DNA of 64,000 bases from NCBI GenBank assembly GCA_905181875.1, contig CAJIZH010000006.1, forward strand, positions 1-64,000, written 5' to 3'. The first letter of the stretch is position 1; each line of letters begins with the position of its first letter. Of the stretch, positions 6,927 through 15,765 are shown in pieces. The DNA is from Flavobacteriales bacterium UBA6770 (GTDB lineage: Bacteria > Bacteroidota > Bacteroidia > Flavobacteriales_G > Salibacteraceae). A program made the position numbers and the translations under genes. The notes beneath the pieces were generated by a model. The model saw only the letters and a list, made by a program, of their open reading frames with translations, did not search any database and was not told the DNA's origin.

Positions 6927-9008
6927 ATGATTCAATTTGGAGAAAATATAGGTTGGCTTTTGCCGTTATTGTTGATCTGCGCGGGCGGTTCTGCATTATT
7001 GTACTTTTTTAAACCTGACGGCTATTCGAACAAGGTAAGAATTGGTTTAGCCATTCTGCGATTTGCCATTTTATGTTTGATTGGGTTATTTCTTCTCGAT
7101 CCTCTTGTGAAATATTCAAGTACGGAAGAGGAGAAACCCGTATTTATAATTGGAATAGATCAATCGGAGTCTATTTTAGCTAATAAAGATAGCAGTGAAA
7201 TAAAGCAGCTGATTCAGAAAGTCAAAGATAAAATTGAATCCATAGAAAATGTAGAACTAAATGTAATTGGTTTTGGTAAGGAGGTCGTTGAAAATTTTAA
7301 CTTTTCCGAAAAAGAGACAAACCTTTCAGTATACTTGAATTATATTGATGATAACTATAGTTTTAGAAATGTTGTAGGCCATTTATTGGTAACGGATGGC
7401 ATTGTTAATTCTGGCATAGATCCAGATTATGTTGATTCCAAAGCAAACACCCCCATTGATGTTATCGCTCTAGGAGACACCTCTAAAAGACCGGATCAAA
7501 TGATTCTCGATTCGCGTTACAACAAGATCGTTTATTTGGGAAATAAGTTCCCGATACAAGTATCGGTAAAGGCCAATTTCTTAAAAGGAAAATCTACAAC
7601 GCTACTTATTAAATCGTCATCTGGAGCAATATTTAGTAAGGAATTTGACTACAATTCACAGAGCGAAATACTGAAATTTAATGCAGAGTTTGAGGCGAAA
7701 AAGGTTGGTATACAATTAATCACGATCCAATTAAATGAAATAGAAGGAGAGTCTAATATTTTGAATAACAAGGTGGTAATTCCAATAGAGGTGTTAGACT
7801 CAAAAGAAAAAATAGCATTGATTTATCATACGCTATCTCCGGATATTGGAGCAATTCAAAAAGTAATAGTTGGAAATGATAATTTGGAAATTGATTTGGT
7901 GCAAAGTGCCGACCTTTCGCTGGAATTCATCAATAGCCTCAAAAATGAATACAATGGATTGATATTGTACCAAATACCAAGCTCAAAGCTTCAATTGAAT
8001 GCTAATCTTTTAAAGGCGCTTTACGCTATCGAATTGCCTGCTATGCATATTATAGGTAAATATGTAAACATGAGTCAATTTGCTTCTTTAAACGCCGGAG
8101 TGGCAATTAAAGGGAATGCAAATGGAATGGTAAATACAACGACAGCGGGTTTAAATTTTAATTTTAGTTTGTTCAAAATTCCAAAAGAAAGTGCAACAAT
8201 ATTGAACGAATACCCACCAGTTGCTGCACCTTTTGGAGAGTATAGTTTTAAAGGTAAAAATTCAACGGTTCTTTTTCAAAAAATCGGAAATATTCAATCG
8301 GAAATTCCGCTGTGGACTTTTACAGAATTTAATGGTAAAAATGCCGTCTTTGTGATGGGGGAGGGGTTCTGGAAATGGCCTTTAGCAGAATATAAAAAGA
8401 ACGGAAATACTGAACTTTTTACAAGTCTAATTGAGAGCAGTATTGGCTATTTATCGGTTAAAAAAGATAAGAGTCGTTTGCGCGTTTATACCGCATCTAA
8501 TTATTCAAGTTCGGAAGATATTGTGTTAAAGGCAGAACTGTATAATGAATTATACGAATCCATCAATTCCCCGAATATCGAATTAAAATTAAAGAAGAAC
8601 GATAGTCTCAACTATGAATACAGTTTTGATAGAAGCGAAATTGGTTACCGGCTTAATATGGGTGCTTTAGAACAAGGCATCTATAATTACACAGCCAAAA
8701 CAGTTGTCAATGGTATTGAAATTTCTAAATCAGGACAGTTTTCCGTGTCTGAAATGAATACAGAGCTTGCTAACCTTGAGGCAAATCACAAGGTGTTGTA
8801 CAAACTATCTAAAAAGAATGGTGGACAGTTTTATTTGCCAAGTGAATATGACAACTGGAATTCCAAGTTGGAAAGTCAACAATTTAGCTCCATTCTCTAT
8901 AGCCAAATAAACTTTAAAGACTTAATTGACTTTAAATGGTTTTTTGCATTAGTAATTTTGCTTTTAGGAGCCGAGTGGTTGATTAGAAAAAGAGAAGGCT
9001 TCCTTTAG
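6927..9008 (+). CDS. Membrane-anchored VWA-domain protein of unknown role
   Basis: About 693 residues from the ATG at 6927; an upstream ATG at 6891 is in frame but would translate through the fabG terminator, so I reject it. Two N-terminal membrane segments (WLLPLLLICAGGSALLYFF and LAILRFAILCLIGLFLL), then a von Willebrand A-like domain with the metal-site motif DQSES near residue 75 and VTDG near 156, a long periplasmic beta-rich region, and a last membrane helix near the end (FFALVILLLGAEWLI). This layout matches large Bacteroidota VWA proteins annotated near aerotolerance (Bat) genes, but no Bat or MoxR gene is adjacent. Function unknown. Its 3' end overlaps mnmD by four bases. Confidence 0.75.
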   Translation: MIQFGENIGWLLPLLLICAGGSALLYFFKPDGYSNKVRIGLAILRFAILCLIGLFLLDPLVKYSSTEEEKPVFIIGIDQSESILANKDSSEIKQLIQKVKDKIESIENVELNVIGFGKEVVENFNFSEKETNLSVYLNYIDDNYSFRNVVGHLLVTDGIVNSGIDPDYVDSKANTPIDVIALGDTSKRPDQMILDSRYNKIVYLGNKFPIQVSVKANFLKGKSTTLLIKSSSGAIFSKEFDYNSQSEILKFNAEFEAKKVGIQLITIQLNEIEGESNILNNKVVIPIEVLDSKEKIALIYHTLSPDIGAIQKVIVGNDNLEIDLVQSADLSLEFINSLKNEYNGLILYQIPSSKLQLNANLLKALYAIELPAMHIIGKYVNMSQFASLNAGVAIKGNANGMVNTTTAGLNFNFSLFKIPKESATILNEYPPVAAPFGEYSFKGKNSTVLFQKIGNIQSEIPLWTFTEFNGKNAVFVMGEGFWKWPLAEYKKNGNTELFTSLIESSIGYLSVKKDKSRLRVYTASNYSSSEDIVLKAELYNELYESINSPNIELKLKKNDSLNYEYSFDRSEIGYRLNMGALEQGIYNYTAKTVVNGIEISKSGQFSVSEMNTELANLEANHKVLYKLSKKNGGQFYLPSEYDNWNSKLESQQFSSILYSQINFKDLIDFKWFFALVILLLGAEWLIRKREGFL

Positions 9009-9685
9009 TCCACCTTTCTTGCTCTAAGCATTTCTCTTTTACCAGGAGGACCAGGCAGTCGTTCAACTTCAAACCCAAGTTCAATTAAGGTTCGCCGCAC
9101 ACTCCCTTTAGCGCAATAAGTGACAAAGAAGCCTCCGTAATTCAGCAATTCGTACATTTTCTTAAGTACCGTAATTTCCCATAAAAATGGCTGAACTCTA
9201 GGGCCAAAAGCATCAAAATAGATAAGATCAAATTTTTTGGAACTTTTGAACTCTTCTATATCTGATTCAATTTTTGTAAGCTTAAAATCGGCCGAAATAG
9301 TAGCTCCTTCATTCCATTGAGAAGTATGGATTTTGTTGAATATTTCAGCAGCATTTTTGTCATTCAGTATTTCTACGTAATTGCAGCTGTCGATTTGTTC
9401 ATCAGATAAAACTGTATTTTCTATTCCAGTATAATTTATTGTAAACGAGTTTTCTAGCGACCAAAGGTCAGTTAACAAACAATTTAAACCAGTTCCAAAA
9501 CCCATTTCAAATATTGAAATCTGTTTCAAGTTGTTTTGTTGAATGGAGTGCTCTAATCCTGTTTTAATGAAGACATGCACTGCTTCTTGAATTGCTCCAT
9601 GACGGGAATGATAAGTTTCGTCTAATTCAGGATGAAAAAACGATGTACTGCCATCTCCAGTTATTAGGATTTCTAATTTAGTCAT
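9005..9685 (-). CDS. mnmD: tRNA mnm5s2U34 methyltransferase, MnmD type
   Basis: A stand-alone SAM-dependent methyltransferase (DUF752) that completes 5-methylaminomethyl-2-thiouridine at tRNA position 34; in E. coli this is the N-terminal half of MnmC. Seen: the family N-terminus TGDGSTSFFHPELDETYHSRHGA, the SAM loop FEMGFGTGLN, and DLIYFDAFGPRVQPFLW followed by GGFFVTYCAKGSVRR and the C-terminal GPPGKREM motif. The ATG at 9685 gives 227 residues; a TTG further upstream is less likely. It overlaps the 3' end of acpH by eight bases, so the two are translationally coupled. The FAD oxidase half of MnmC is absent. Confidence 0.88.
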   Translation of the reverse strand: MTKLEILITGDGSTSFFHPELDETYHSRHGAIQEAVHVFIKTGLEHSIQQNNLKQISIFEMGFGTGLNCLLTDLWSLENSFTINYTGIENTVLSDEQIDSCNYVEILNDKNAAEIFNKIHTSQWNEGATISADFKLTKIESDIEEFKSSKKFDLIYFDAFGPRVQPFLWEITVLKKMYELLNYGGFFVTYCAKGSVRRTLIELGFEVERLPGPPGKREMLRARKVD

Positions 9686-10256
9686 TAGGTTTTTCAATAT
9701 ATTGTTTCAAGTCTTGAAAAAAGTCAAGAAATAAGTCTTCTAGCTCTTGTGTATTTGATGCCAATAAAATTCCAGCCTTGTCTAGATTTGACTCGAATTT
9801 TGTTCTGGAATTAATACCATTAAAGACCCTATTAATAGTTTCCATTTCGCCATATTTATAAAGCAGATTATGGGCAACCATGTAAGTATAAAACCGTCTT
9901 CCTTTATCAGGGATATGTAACCATTGCCTTTCAATTAAACTATAAACTGAATCTGCGAAATCAGGTAAACTGCTGTTATGGAAGCTTTTCCAATTTTGAG
10001 CCAAGAAATAATCGAAATAAATATCGACAGCGACACCAGCATACTTTCCAATTGTTGGTCGAATCAATTTTGTTGCTTCCCTAAACTTAGGATGTTCATC
10101 CGTAAAAGTGTCAATTTTACGGTGCATATAAACACCTTCAATAATTTTAGGAGGAAGTGTATTAAAATTATTTCCCCTCAAATAATCCGCGATATAATTA
10201 CCAATCACCAATTCTTCATTGTCTCCGGCAAGATAAATATGAGCAAGGTGATTCAT
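9678..10256 (-). CDS. acpH: Acyl carrier protein phosphodiesterase family protein (DUF479)
   Basis: A 192-residue protein of the AcpH family, which removes 4'-phosphopantetheine from holo-ACP. The family start MNHLAHIYLAG and the metal-ligand region GNYIADYLRG, HRKIDTFTDEHP, and VAVDIYFDYFLAQNW are all present. Members are distant HD-domain relatives. It sits upstream of mnmD with an eight-base overlap. A -7 element (10261-10268) ends only four bases before the ATG, so the mRNA is probably leaderless. Specific ACP activity is by family only and not shown by the sequence. Confidence 0.82.
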   Translation of the reverse strand: MNHLAHIYLAGDNEELVIGNYIADYLRGNNFNTLPPKIIEGVYMHRKIDTFTDEHPKFREATKLIRPTIGKYAGVAVDIYFDYFLAQNWKSFHNSSLPDFADSVYSLIERQWLHIPDKGRRFYTYMVAHNLLYKYGEMETINRVFNGINSRTKFESNLDKAGILLASNTQELEDLFLDFFQDLKQYIEKPND

Positions 10257-10260
10257 TGTA

Positions 10261-10268
10261 CAAATTTA
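10261..10268 (-). promoter_or_regulatory. -7 element TAAATTTG directly before acpH
   Basis: On the minus strand TAAATTTG is followed by TACA and the ATG. Matches TAnnTTTG fully; no TTG at -33. Places the transcription start at or within a base or two of the start codon. Confidence 0.5.
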
Positions 10269-10314
10269 AGCTTTGGAATAATCGTTGTGCTTGATAACAT
10301 GTTTTATTTGCCTT

Positions 10315-11775
10315 ATGATTAATAAGAATTTATTTTTTGCATTTTTATTCAGTATTGCTAGCATTTCATCCTTATGTGCTCAAGAATTTAAAGACCACAT
10401 GTCTGATGTAACGTGGACATTTTACAATAAAAACATACAATCTTTTAATAATCAGCGACTCGGGGAGTCTTTGAAGTATGGATTGGATGACCAATACGTC
10501 GATAATCTTATATCGGAAGACCATCCTATGTACCACGAAATAAAATCTTTCCACAAAGAAACGTATTCATTGATTGATTTTTCTAAAGAAATCAATAAGT
10601 CTTATTACAAATTTGAATTCGATAAAGATCAGACACTAACAGTTCAAGAAGTATTAATTTACCTAGCAGATAAGTATTCTGCTTTTTTTGAAGGTCCAGA
10701 GCAATTCGGCTATGTTGCAAAAGTAGATGCTAAGAAAAGAATAGAGGAATTTCAATTAAATACGTCTCATAAACTGATAATTAGAGAGCGTTGGTATTAT
10801 CATAATAATCGAGGAAAAATGGTATCTAGAATTATGGATATTGGTTTAATTCCTGATGCTTCTAAATCCAATACTGCTGCGCTTTGGATTGATTTTAGTT
10901 ATATGAAATTTGCGAATATGGAGCGTATAAAGCCTAAGAATATTGAAGGAATCACCAATATTATCGACTACTTGGAACAGCCAACATTTACAAGAGATTT
11001 TTATCAAGTGAATTATTCAACTTATGAAGGTCAAAAGAAGCTTTACAAGTTTTCTACCCAGATTGACGCTTATTTCTGGAAGTATCAATTAGATAATAAG
11101 TTTCGTGAATACCAATTGGATAAAAGCATAAATAAAAAATGGAAAAAGAATAAAGTCAAGACCGATGAATTAGTAGGCTTAGTAAACGATAAAAAAGAAA
11201 AAATTGGCAAGTGGGAGATTTGGAATTCTAAAGGTAAAAAAATGGGAGTTTATACTATCTCAAATGCTAATGCAAACGGTGCTTACGAGCTGTTTCACTC
11301 CAATGGAAACCTAAAAGAAAAAGGAAGCTTAATAGAAGGGCGAAAAAATGACACTATTTTCACTTTTGATAATTCAGGGAATAAACTTGGGTGGCAAGTG
11401 TATCAATTGGGTGAGTTAAACGGCGACAGTAAGTTTTATCACAAGAATGGTAACTTACATTCCGAATGTCAATTTGTAAATGATTCGTTATTTGGTAAGT
11501 TTAGTAGCTTCTATCCCGATGCAGCTCCTCATACAAGTGGTGTGTGTAAAAAAGGTTATTTCTACGGAAATTGGACTTTAAATATAAAGTTGAATGAGGT
11601 AATGTGCGGGTTTCTTGCTGATGAGAACAATTACAGTCAGCTGTCTAGCTTTTTTGAAATAAACGCACTTGATGATTGTACTGCTACGTTTGACATTTTT
11701 TTTAAACACCGAATAGCTCGTGAATGTTATCGTGGGATATGTGTAATCCCGGAGTTTAAGAGTCTAATTCGCTAA
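10315..11775 (+). CDS. Exported MORN/YwqK-repeat protein, function unknown
   Basis: A 486-residue secreted or periplasmic protein; I take the ATG at 10315 because it starts a clean signal peptide, MINKNLFFAFLFSIASISSLCAQ. The N-terminal two thirds (to about residue 290) resembles gliding-motility GldN-type organisation only loosely and I do not recognise it. The last third has repeats of the YwqK/MORN kind: GKWEIWNSKGKKMG, GAYELFHSNGNLKEKG, GDSKFYHKNGNLHSECQF, GKFSSFYPDAAPHTSG. Such repeats occur in many Bacteroidota surface proteins and in proteins labelled 'antitoxin YwqK', a label not to be trusted functionally. Divergent from acpH, convergent with the next gene. Confidence 0.75.
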   Translation: MINKNLFFAFLFSIASISSLCAQEFKDHMSDVTWTFYNKNIQSFNNQRLGESLKYGLDDQYVDNLISEDHPMYHEIKSFHKETYSLIDFSKEINKSYYKFEFDKDQTLTVQEVLIYLADKYSAFFEGPEQFGYVAKVDAKKRIEEFQLNTSHKLIIRERWYYHNNRGKMVSRIMDIGLIPDASKSNTAALWIDFSYMKFANMERIKPKNIEGITNIIDYLEQPTFTRDFYQVNYSTYEGQKKLYKFSTQIDAYFWKYQLDNKFREYQLDKSINKKWKKNKVKTDELVGLVNDKKEKIGKWEIWNSKGKKMGVYTISNANANGAYELFHSNGNLKEKGSLIEGRKNDTIFTFDNSGNKLGWQVYQLGELNGDSKFYHKNGNLHSECQFVNDSLFGKFSSFYPDAAPHTSGVCKKGYFYGNWTLNIKLNEVMCGFLADENNYSQLSSFFEINALDDCTATFDIFFKHRIARECYRGICVIPEFKSLIR

Positions 11776-12533
11776 AATTTTTCAACGACTCCTAAACCAA
11801 AAAGAGCGAAATCGTATTTACAAGGATCAACAACGTCAAATTTTCTAAGTTGACTTGTAATTTCTTCAACCGTTTTCCAGTCGTTTTGTTTTCGTTTAAG
11901 TATACCGAGTTTTCTAGATGTATTTCCAGTATGAACATCTAATGGCAGCATTAAATCTGTCATTGGTATGTTATTCCAGATACCAAAATCTACACCTTTT
12001 TTATCGTCTCTAACCATCCAACGCAAATACATATTTAGTCTTTTGCATGCGCTGTTTTTATTGGGATTACTAACGTGTTTCCTAGATTTATCTGGAACAG
12101 ATACACCGTCCAAATTGAAAAATAACTGTTGGAAATTGGCGATTCTTTCAAAATTATTTTTGCCCATTGAAAAGGCCTTTTCGAGTCCACCATAATTTGC
12201 ATAAATATCTTTTAATGCACGCAAAAAAAACTCAAAATCGGTTGAATTGAATGTTCGATGTACAAAGCCATCATAGAAAAAATCATTGTGTTCGTTTTCC
12301 TTTAGAAATAGGTAGGGTTGCCATTCCATAAACTCCATCATTCTAATTGCGTTTACAAGAATAGTTTTTCGCTGACCCCAAGCGATAGTAGAGGCTAGGA
12401 AGCCTGCAATTTCAATATCTTCTTTTCTTGAAAACTTATGTGGAATTAGAATAGGGTCATCAACTATAAAATCAGGTCGATTATATAGCTCAACTTTTTC
12501 ATCTAGAAATAGTTTGATTTCCTTTTTATTCAA
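11772..12533 (-). CDS. TIGR02757 family protein (DUF2400)
   Basis: A 253-residue conserved protein with a TTG start overlapping the last codons of lolD (stop at 12526). Recognised by [15 protein letters not shown] near residue 45, [15 protein letters not shown] near residue 90, and the C-terminal block [25 protein letters not shown] plus [17 protein letters not shown]. This family is widespread in Bacteroidota and has a helix-hairpin-helix-like C-terminal half reminiscent of DNA glycosylases, but no function is established that I can name. The overlap with lolD suggests co-expression. Confidence 0.82.
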   Translation of the reverse strand: MNKKEIKLFLDEKVELYNRPDFIVDDPILIPHKFSRKEDIEIAGFLASTIAWGQRKTILVNAIRMMEFMEWQPYLFLKENEHNDFFYDGFVHRTFNSTDFEFFLRALKDIYANYGGLEKAFSMGKNNFERIANFQQLFFNLDGVSVPDKSRKHVSNPNKNSACKRLNMYLRWMVRDDKKGVDFGIWNNIPMTDLMLPLDVHTGNTSRKLGILKRKQNDWKTVEEITSQLRKFDVVDPCKYDFALFGLGVVEKF

Positions 12534-13179
12534 CGATCACTCCATCTTGTATCGTTAGCTTTCTATCTGCCATATTAGCCAATTCGTCGTTATGAGTCAC
12601 TATGATAAATGTTTGGTCAAACTTTTCACGTAATTCAAAAAATAAATCATGCAATTCTTTGGCGTTTTTAGAATCTAAATTTCCGCTAGGTTCATCCGCT
12701 AATACAACCGATGGCTGGTTAATTAAGGCTCGCGCAACTGCAACACGCTGTTGTTCGCCGCCAGATAATTCGGCAGGTTTATGACTTATTCTATGCTCAA
12801 GTTTCAAGAATTTTAGGTAATCTAGCGCTTCTTTCTCCGCCTCCGATTTACTTTTTCCTGCTATGTAAGCAGGAATACAAACATTTTCTAATGCTGTAAA
12901 TTCGGGAAGTAGTTGATGGAATTGAAAGATGAATCCTATTTCCTTATTCCTGAATGCAGCCAGTTTCTTGCTACTAAGGAGTGTAATATCGGTTTCATTG
13001 ATAAACAAATTACCTTCATTTGGCTTATCCAGAGTACCTAAAATTTGAAGTAAAGTGGTTTTACCAGCACCTGAAGCCCCAACGATACTCACTACCTCAC
13101 CCTTTTTTACTTCAAGATTTAGTGAATTCAGAACATTAAGTTCCCCGTATTTTTTTGAAATATTTAGTGCTTTTATCAC
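12526..13179 (-). CDS. lolD: LolD-like lipoprotein-release ABC transporter ATPase
   Basis: ATPase of the LolCDE/MacB class that extracts lipoproteins from the inner membrane. In 217 residues: Walker [10 protein letters not shown] at 34-42, Q-loop region [19 protein letters not shown], signature [15 protein letters not shown], Walker [13 protein letters not shown] and the H-loop IIVTHND. The permease subunit LolC/E is not adjacent, which is common in this phylum. GTG start. A -7 element ends four bases before it, so the transcript is probably leaderless. MacB- or FtsE-type alternatives cannot be excluded without the partner. Confidence 0.85.
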   Translation of the reverse strand: MIKALNISKKYGELNVLNSLNLEVKKGEVVSIVGASGAGKTTLLQILGTLDKPNEGNLFINETDITLLSSKKLAAFRNKEIGFIFQFHQLLPEFTALENVCIPAYIAGKSKSEAEKEALDYLKFLKLEHRISHKPAELSGGEQQRVAVARALINQPSVVLADEPSGNLDSKNAKELHDLFFELREKFDQTFIIVTHNDELANMADRKLTIQDGVIVE

Positions 13180-13183
13180 AGCT

Positions 13184-13191
13184 CAAAAATA
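13184..13191 (-). promoter_or_regulatory. -7 element TATTTTTG directly before lolD
   Basis: Minus-strand TATTTTTG, four bases ahead of the GTG start at 13179, within the 22-base gap behind the upstream gene. Full TAnnTTTG match, no TTG at -33. Confidence 0.45.
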
Positions 13192-13201
13192 GACCTTCAA
13201 T

Positions 13202-13855
13202 TCAATCTTGTCCTTCTTTATTGGGATCTTTCAAATCACCACTTTTTAATGCCCTAAAGAACTCTGCCCAAGCAAATGGATTAAAGATAGTCATAGGTGG
13301 CGCTTGACCTGCGTAATACATGCGCTCCATATACATTTGGTTGGACTGTTTGTAGTTAATACTGCCCCAATTAGGAATGCCCGTTATCTTATCTCTGAGT
13401 TTTGCCTGCTCTAAATTATTTCGGGCGCGCTCCATATCGTCGTCAGGAATATATAATTCCAAAAATGCTTCTCTAAAATCATCTTTACTAGGCCATGGAA
13501 AGATCACGGCTTCAGGTAAATTGTAAGTATCCCTGCTAAATAGCTGAACCAGGGTATAGCGCTTAGTTGATAGAGTATCGGGAATGGTGCATCGAAAAGG
13601 TTTGTAACCCACACAGGTAAATTGAATGGTATCTCCTTGGTGTGCAACAAATGAAAATGCACCTCTATAATCGGTTGTAGTTCCTTTTTTTCGATTGATC
13701 ACCACAATATTCACCCAGGGAACAGGTGTTAGGCTATCTGCGTCAAGAAAAACTCCTGAAAATTGAATCAACGTAGAATCCTTATTGAATACTTGCCCTT
13801 GAACGGTGAGAGATGCACCGATAATAAAAATTAGAGTTAAAATTCTACTTCGCAC
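13202..13855 (-). CDS. Secreted protein with carboxypeptidase-regulatory-like domain
   Basis: About 217 residues from the GTG at 13855; the earlier TTG at 13861 lies inside a -7 promoter element and is not chosen. Signal peptide MRSRILTLIFIIGASLTVQGQ, then a CarboxypepD_reg-like beta-sandwich (FSGVFLDADSLTPVPWVNIVV, GTTTDYRGAFSFVAHQGD, FTCVGYKPF) as found at the N-terminus of TonB-dependent receptors and in small stand-alone Bacteroidota envelope proteins. The C-terminal 100 residues (RARNNLEQAKLRDK, ALKSGDLKDPNKEGQD) are not recognised. Role unknown, probably periplasmic. Confidence 0.75.
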   Translation of the reverse strand: MRSRILTLIFIIGASLTVQGQVFNKDSTLIQFSGVFLDADSLTPVPWVNIVVINRKKGTTTDYRGAFSFVAHQGDTIQFTCVGYKPFRCTIPDTLSTKRYTLVQLFSRDTYNLPEAVIFPWPSKDDFREAFLELYIPDDDMERARNNLEQAKLRDKITGIPNWGSINYKQSNQMYMERMYYAGQAPPMTIFNPFAWAEFFRALKSGDLKDPNKEGQD

Positions 13856-13858
13856 AGT

Positions 13859-13866
13859 CAAATATA
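13859..13866 (-). promoter_or_regulatory. -7 element TATATTTG overlapping the alternative start
   Basis: Minus-strand TATATTTG followed by ACT and the GTG at 13855. The TTG inside this element is the only longer start in frame, so the element argues for the GTG start and for a leaderless transcript. Confidence 0.45.
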
Positions 13867-13918
13867 ATTTATGGAAGCAAATGCTGGAGTGTATTCCTTG
13901 TTGTAAAAAGCAAAAACA

Positions 13919-15625
13919 TTAATAAATAAAAGTTGAAGCAAAATCACTTGTGTTTCCAACCTTATCTTGAATCCTAATTTTAAGGGTGTGTTTGTCCTTT
14001 GTTTTTGTAATGTTATCCAATTCGAAAAACACTTGTTTTCTATTTTTTTCGTATTCAATTAAAATCCATTTTTCATCGATATAAGCTTCATAACTCCCAA
14101 GACCAGAAATGTCATCAGTACAATGGAAGTACAGTCTTTTGGAGCTTAAATAAGTCGCTTTTGGAATAAAGTTTTTAGCAGTGATTTTTGGCGCTTTCTT
14201 ATCAATAAATACAGTGTAAGGACCAAAACTTCGTGTTTTACAGGTAATCCAGTTACTATCTATTTTCCCACCTTCGGCAGCCAAAATTTGCTTTTGTGTA
14301 TTCAAAGAAACAATAACTGCTTTGGAGCGATCTTCTTTTAAAACAGTTGAAATATCAAAGCTTAAGTCTATGAAATCATTTAGCGGATCATACATTGTAT
14401 TTATAAAGGCAATTGGAGCTGCACAGCGACCAATTGCCGGATCATAAGAAATGTTCAGTGGAGTATTTTGGTATAGACAAGTAGCAGGGAAGTTGATGCT
14501 AACGATGGAGTCTTTAAATTTATTTTCTATTCCATAATTCAGCATTGCAAGTGGTTTGGTTTGAAGATAGGACAGTGGATCGGAGCTTGATATCACCTTA
14601 AAATTAATGATAGAAGTATTTCCGCTATAGTCTTTAATAATGTATTTCATCGCTATAGTATCGTCTTTCAAAAAGAAGAATTCTCCATTATTAACAACAC
14701 TAGAATAAGTGTTTAATTTATTTCCAGGCAAAAGAAAACTGCGTTGGATTTTACGTTTCTTTTTGGTCGCTTCATGAAAGTCCATGTGCGCATTTATAGA
14801 TCTAGATGTTTCAAAGTTTAGGCTGTCCAGTTGGTGCTTATAAACCAGTTGATTTTCTTTAAATAATTCAATGGAGTAAATTCCAAAATTGAATGGTGAA
14901 CCCGTTATTTTATCTCGAGTATAAATGCCAAATCCAATTTTACCATTCACGGTTATCGATTTTCCAGATTCAATTTCGTATTCTTTTCCATTGCCAACTG
15001 TTTTTAGAATTTGTTTTTCATTACTACCGTTTACATTACTAGTTACACTCAGAGGATAAATACCAAGTGCATAAATTTTTGGTGCAATATTGTCTGTGAT
15101 ATCAAACCCAAAATGCAATGGGTTGATGGGGTGTTCGGTTAAGGTATTTCTAATTTCAAAATGTAAATGTGGACCTGCTGAACCTCCAGTATTTCCAGAA
15201 AAACCAATAATATCGCCTTTAGATACAATAAGGTTCGTGTCGGTCAAGGTCGAATCAAATTGAAATGCGCGTTGGTCGTATTGAATGGCTTTAGCAAGGC
15301 GTTCAATTGCGCCATTATAATTTCTTAGGTGCGCATATACTGATGTGTACCCATTTGCATGAGTAATGTATATAGCTTTCCCATATCCGCCTTCAGAGGC
15401 TGCTATTCTGCTTACATAACCACTTTCGATTGCATAGATTTTTAGCCCAACCTTTCCTTGAGTTCTGATATCTAATCCAGCATGAAAGTGGCCGGGTCGT
15501 AATTCTCCAAAATTTCCTGATAATTGAAGAGGAATGTCCAGTGGCGGCCTAAAGTTGACCTTATTTTGGGAAAGGGCTGTCAAGCAGACAAAGAAGAATA
15601 GAATACCGAGGGGTATAGATTTCAT
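13919..15625 (-). CDS. M23 family metallopeptidase (peptidoglycan hydrolase-like)
   Basis: About 568 residues from the ATG at 15625, with signal peptide MKSIPLGILFFFVCLTALSQ. The LytM/M23 domain occupies roughly residues 30-180: first zinc motif HFHAGLDI (His and Asp) near residue 48, SVYAHLRNY near 97, and the HLHFEI motif near 153. It should cut peptide cross-links in peptidoglycan, or act as an activator if inactive, but the zinc residues look complete. The remaining 380 residues are beta-rich and of unknown role (FDISTVLKEDRSK, KIRIQDKVGNTSD). A -7 element lies 17 bases upstream. Confidence 0.85.
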   Translation of the reverse strand: MKSIPLGILFFFVCLTALSQNKVNFRPPLDIPLQLSGNFGELRPGHFHAGLDIRTQGKVGLKIYAIESGYVSRIAASEGGYGKAIYITHANGYTSVYAHLRNYNGAIERLAKAIQYDQRAFQFDSTLTDTNLIVSKGDIIGFSGNTGGSAGPHLHFEIRNTLTEHPINPLHFGFDITDNIAPKIYALGIYPLSVTSNVNGSNEKQILKTVGNGKEYEIESGKSITVNGKIGFGIYTRDKITGSPFNFGIYSIELFKENQLVYKHQLDSLNFETSRSINAHMDFHEATKKKRKIQRSFLLPGNKLNTYSSVVNNGEFFFLKDDTIAMKYIIKDYSGNTSIINFKVISSSDPLSYLQTKPLAMLNYGIENKFKDSIVSINFPATCLYQNTPLNISYDPAIGRCAAPIAFINTMYDPLNDFIDLSFDISTVLKEDRSKAVIVSLNTQKQILAAEGGKIDSNWITCKTRSFGPYTVFIDKKAPKITAKNFIPKATYLSSKRLYFHCTDDISGLGSYEAYIDEKWILIEYEKNRKQVFFELDNITKTKDKHTLKIRIQDKVGNTSDFASTFIY

Positions 15626-15642
15626 AATCAATGATTAAAATA

Positions 15643-15650
15643 CAAAATTA
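15643..15650 (-). promoter_or_regulatory. Possible -7 element TAATTTTG of the M23 peptidase gene
   Basis: Minus-strand TAATTTTG, a full TAnnTTTG match 17 bases before the ATG at 15625. No recognisable -33 TTG. Confidence 0.35.
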
Positions 15651-15713
15651 CCCTAGTCCAAGACCGCGCCATGCTCTAATTATAATAGCTATACACAAAA
15701 AGAACTTAAAAAC

Positions 15714-15744
15714 TTGCTTTCTCTTAATTAGCCTGCTAAATTTG
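15714..15744 (+). promoter_or_regulatory. Complete Bacteroidota-type promoter of the zapA operon
   Basis: TTG at 15714-15716, a 20-base spacer, and TAAATTTG at 15737-15744: both elements and the spacing fit the housekeeping promoter of the phylum (TTTG-N19..21-TAnnTTTG). Transcription would start near 15748, giving a leader of about 18 bases to the ATG at 15766. Confidence 0.7.
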
Positions 15745-15765
15745 TAAAGCATAAAGTGGGGCACA

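Noticed and set aside
10315-11775. Toxin-antitoxin antitoxin (YwqK label)
   Set aside because: The repeats are MORN-like and widespread in exported proteins; no toxin gene is near.
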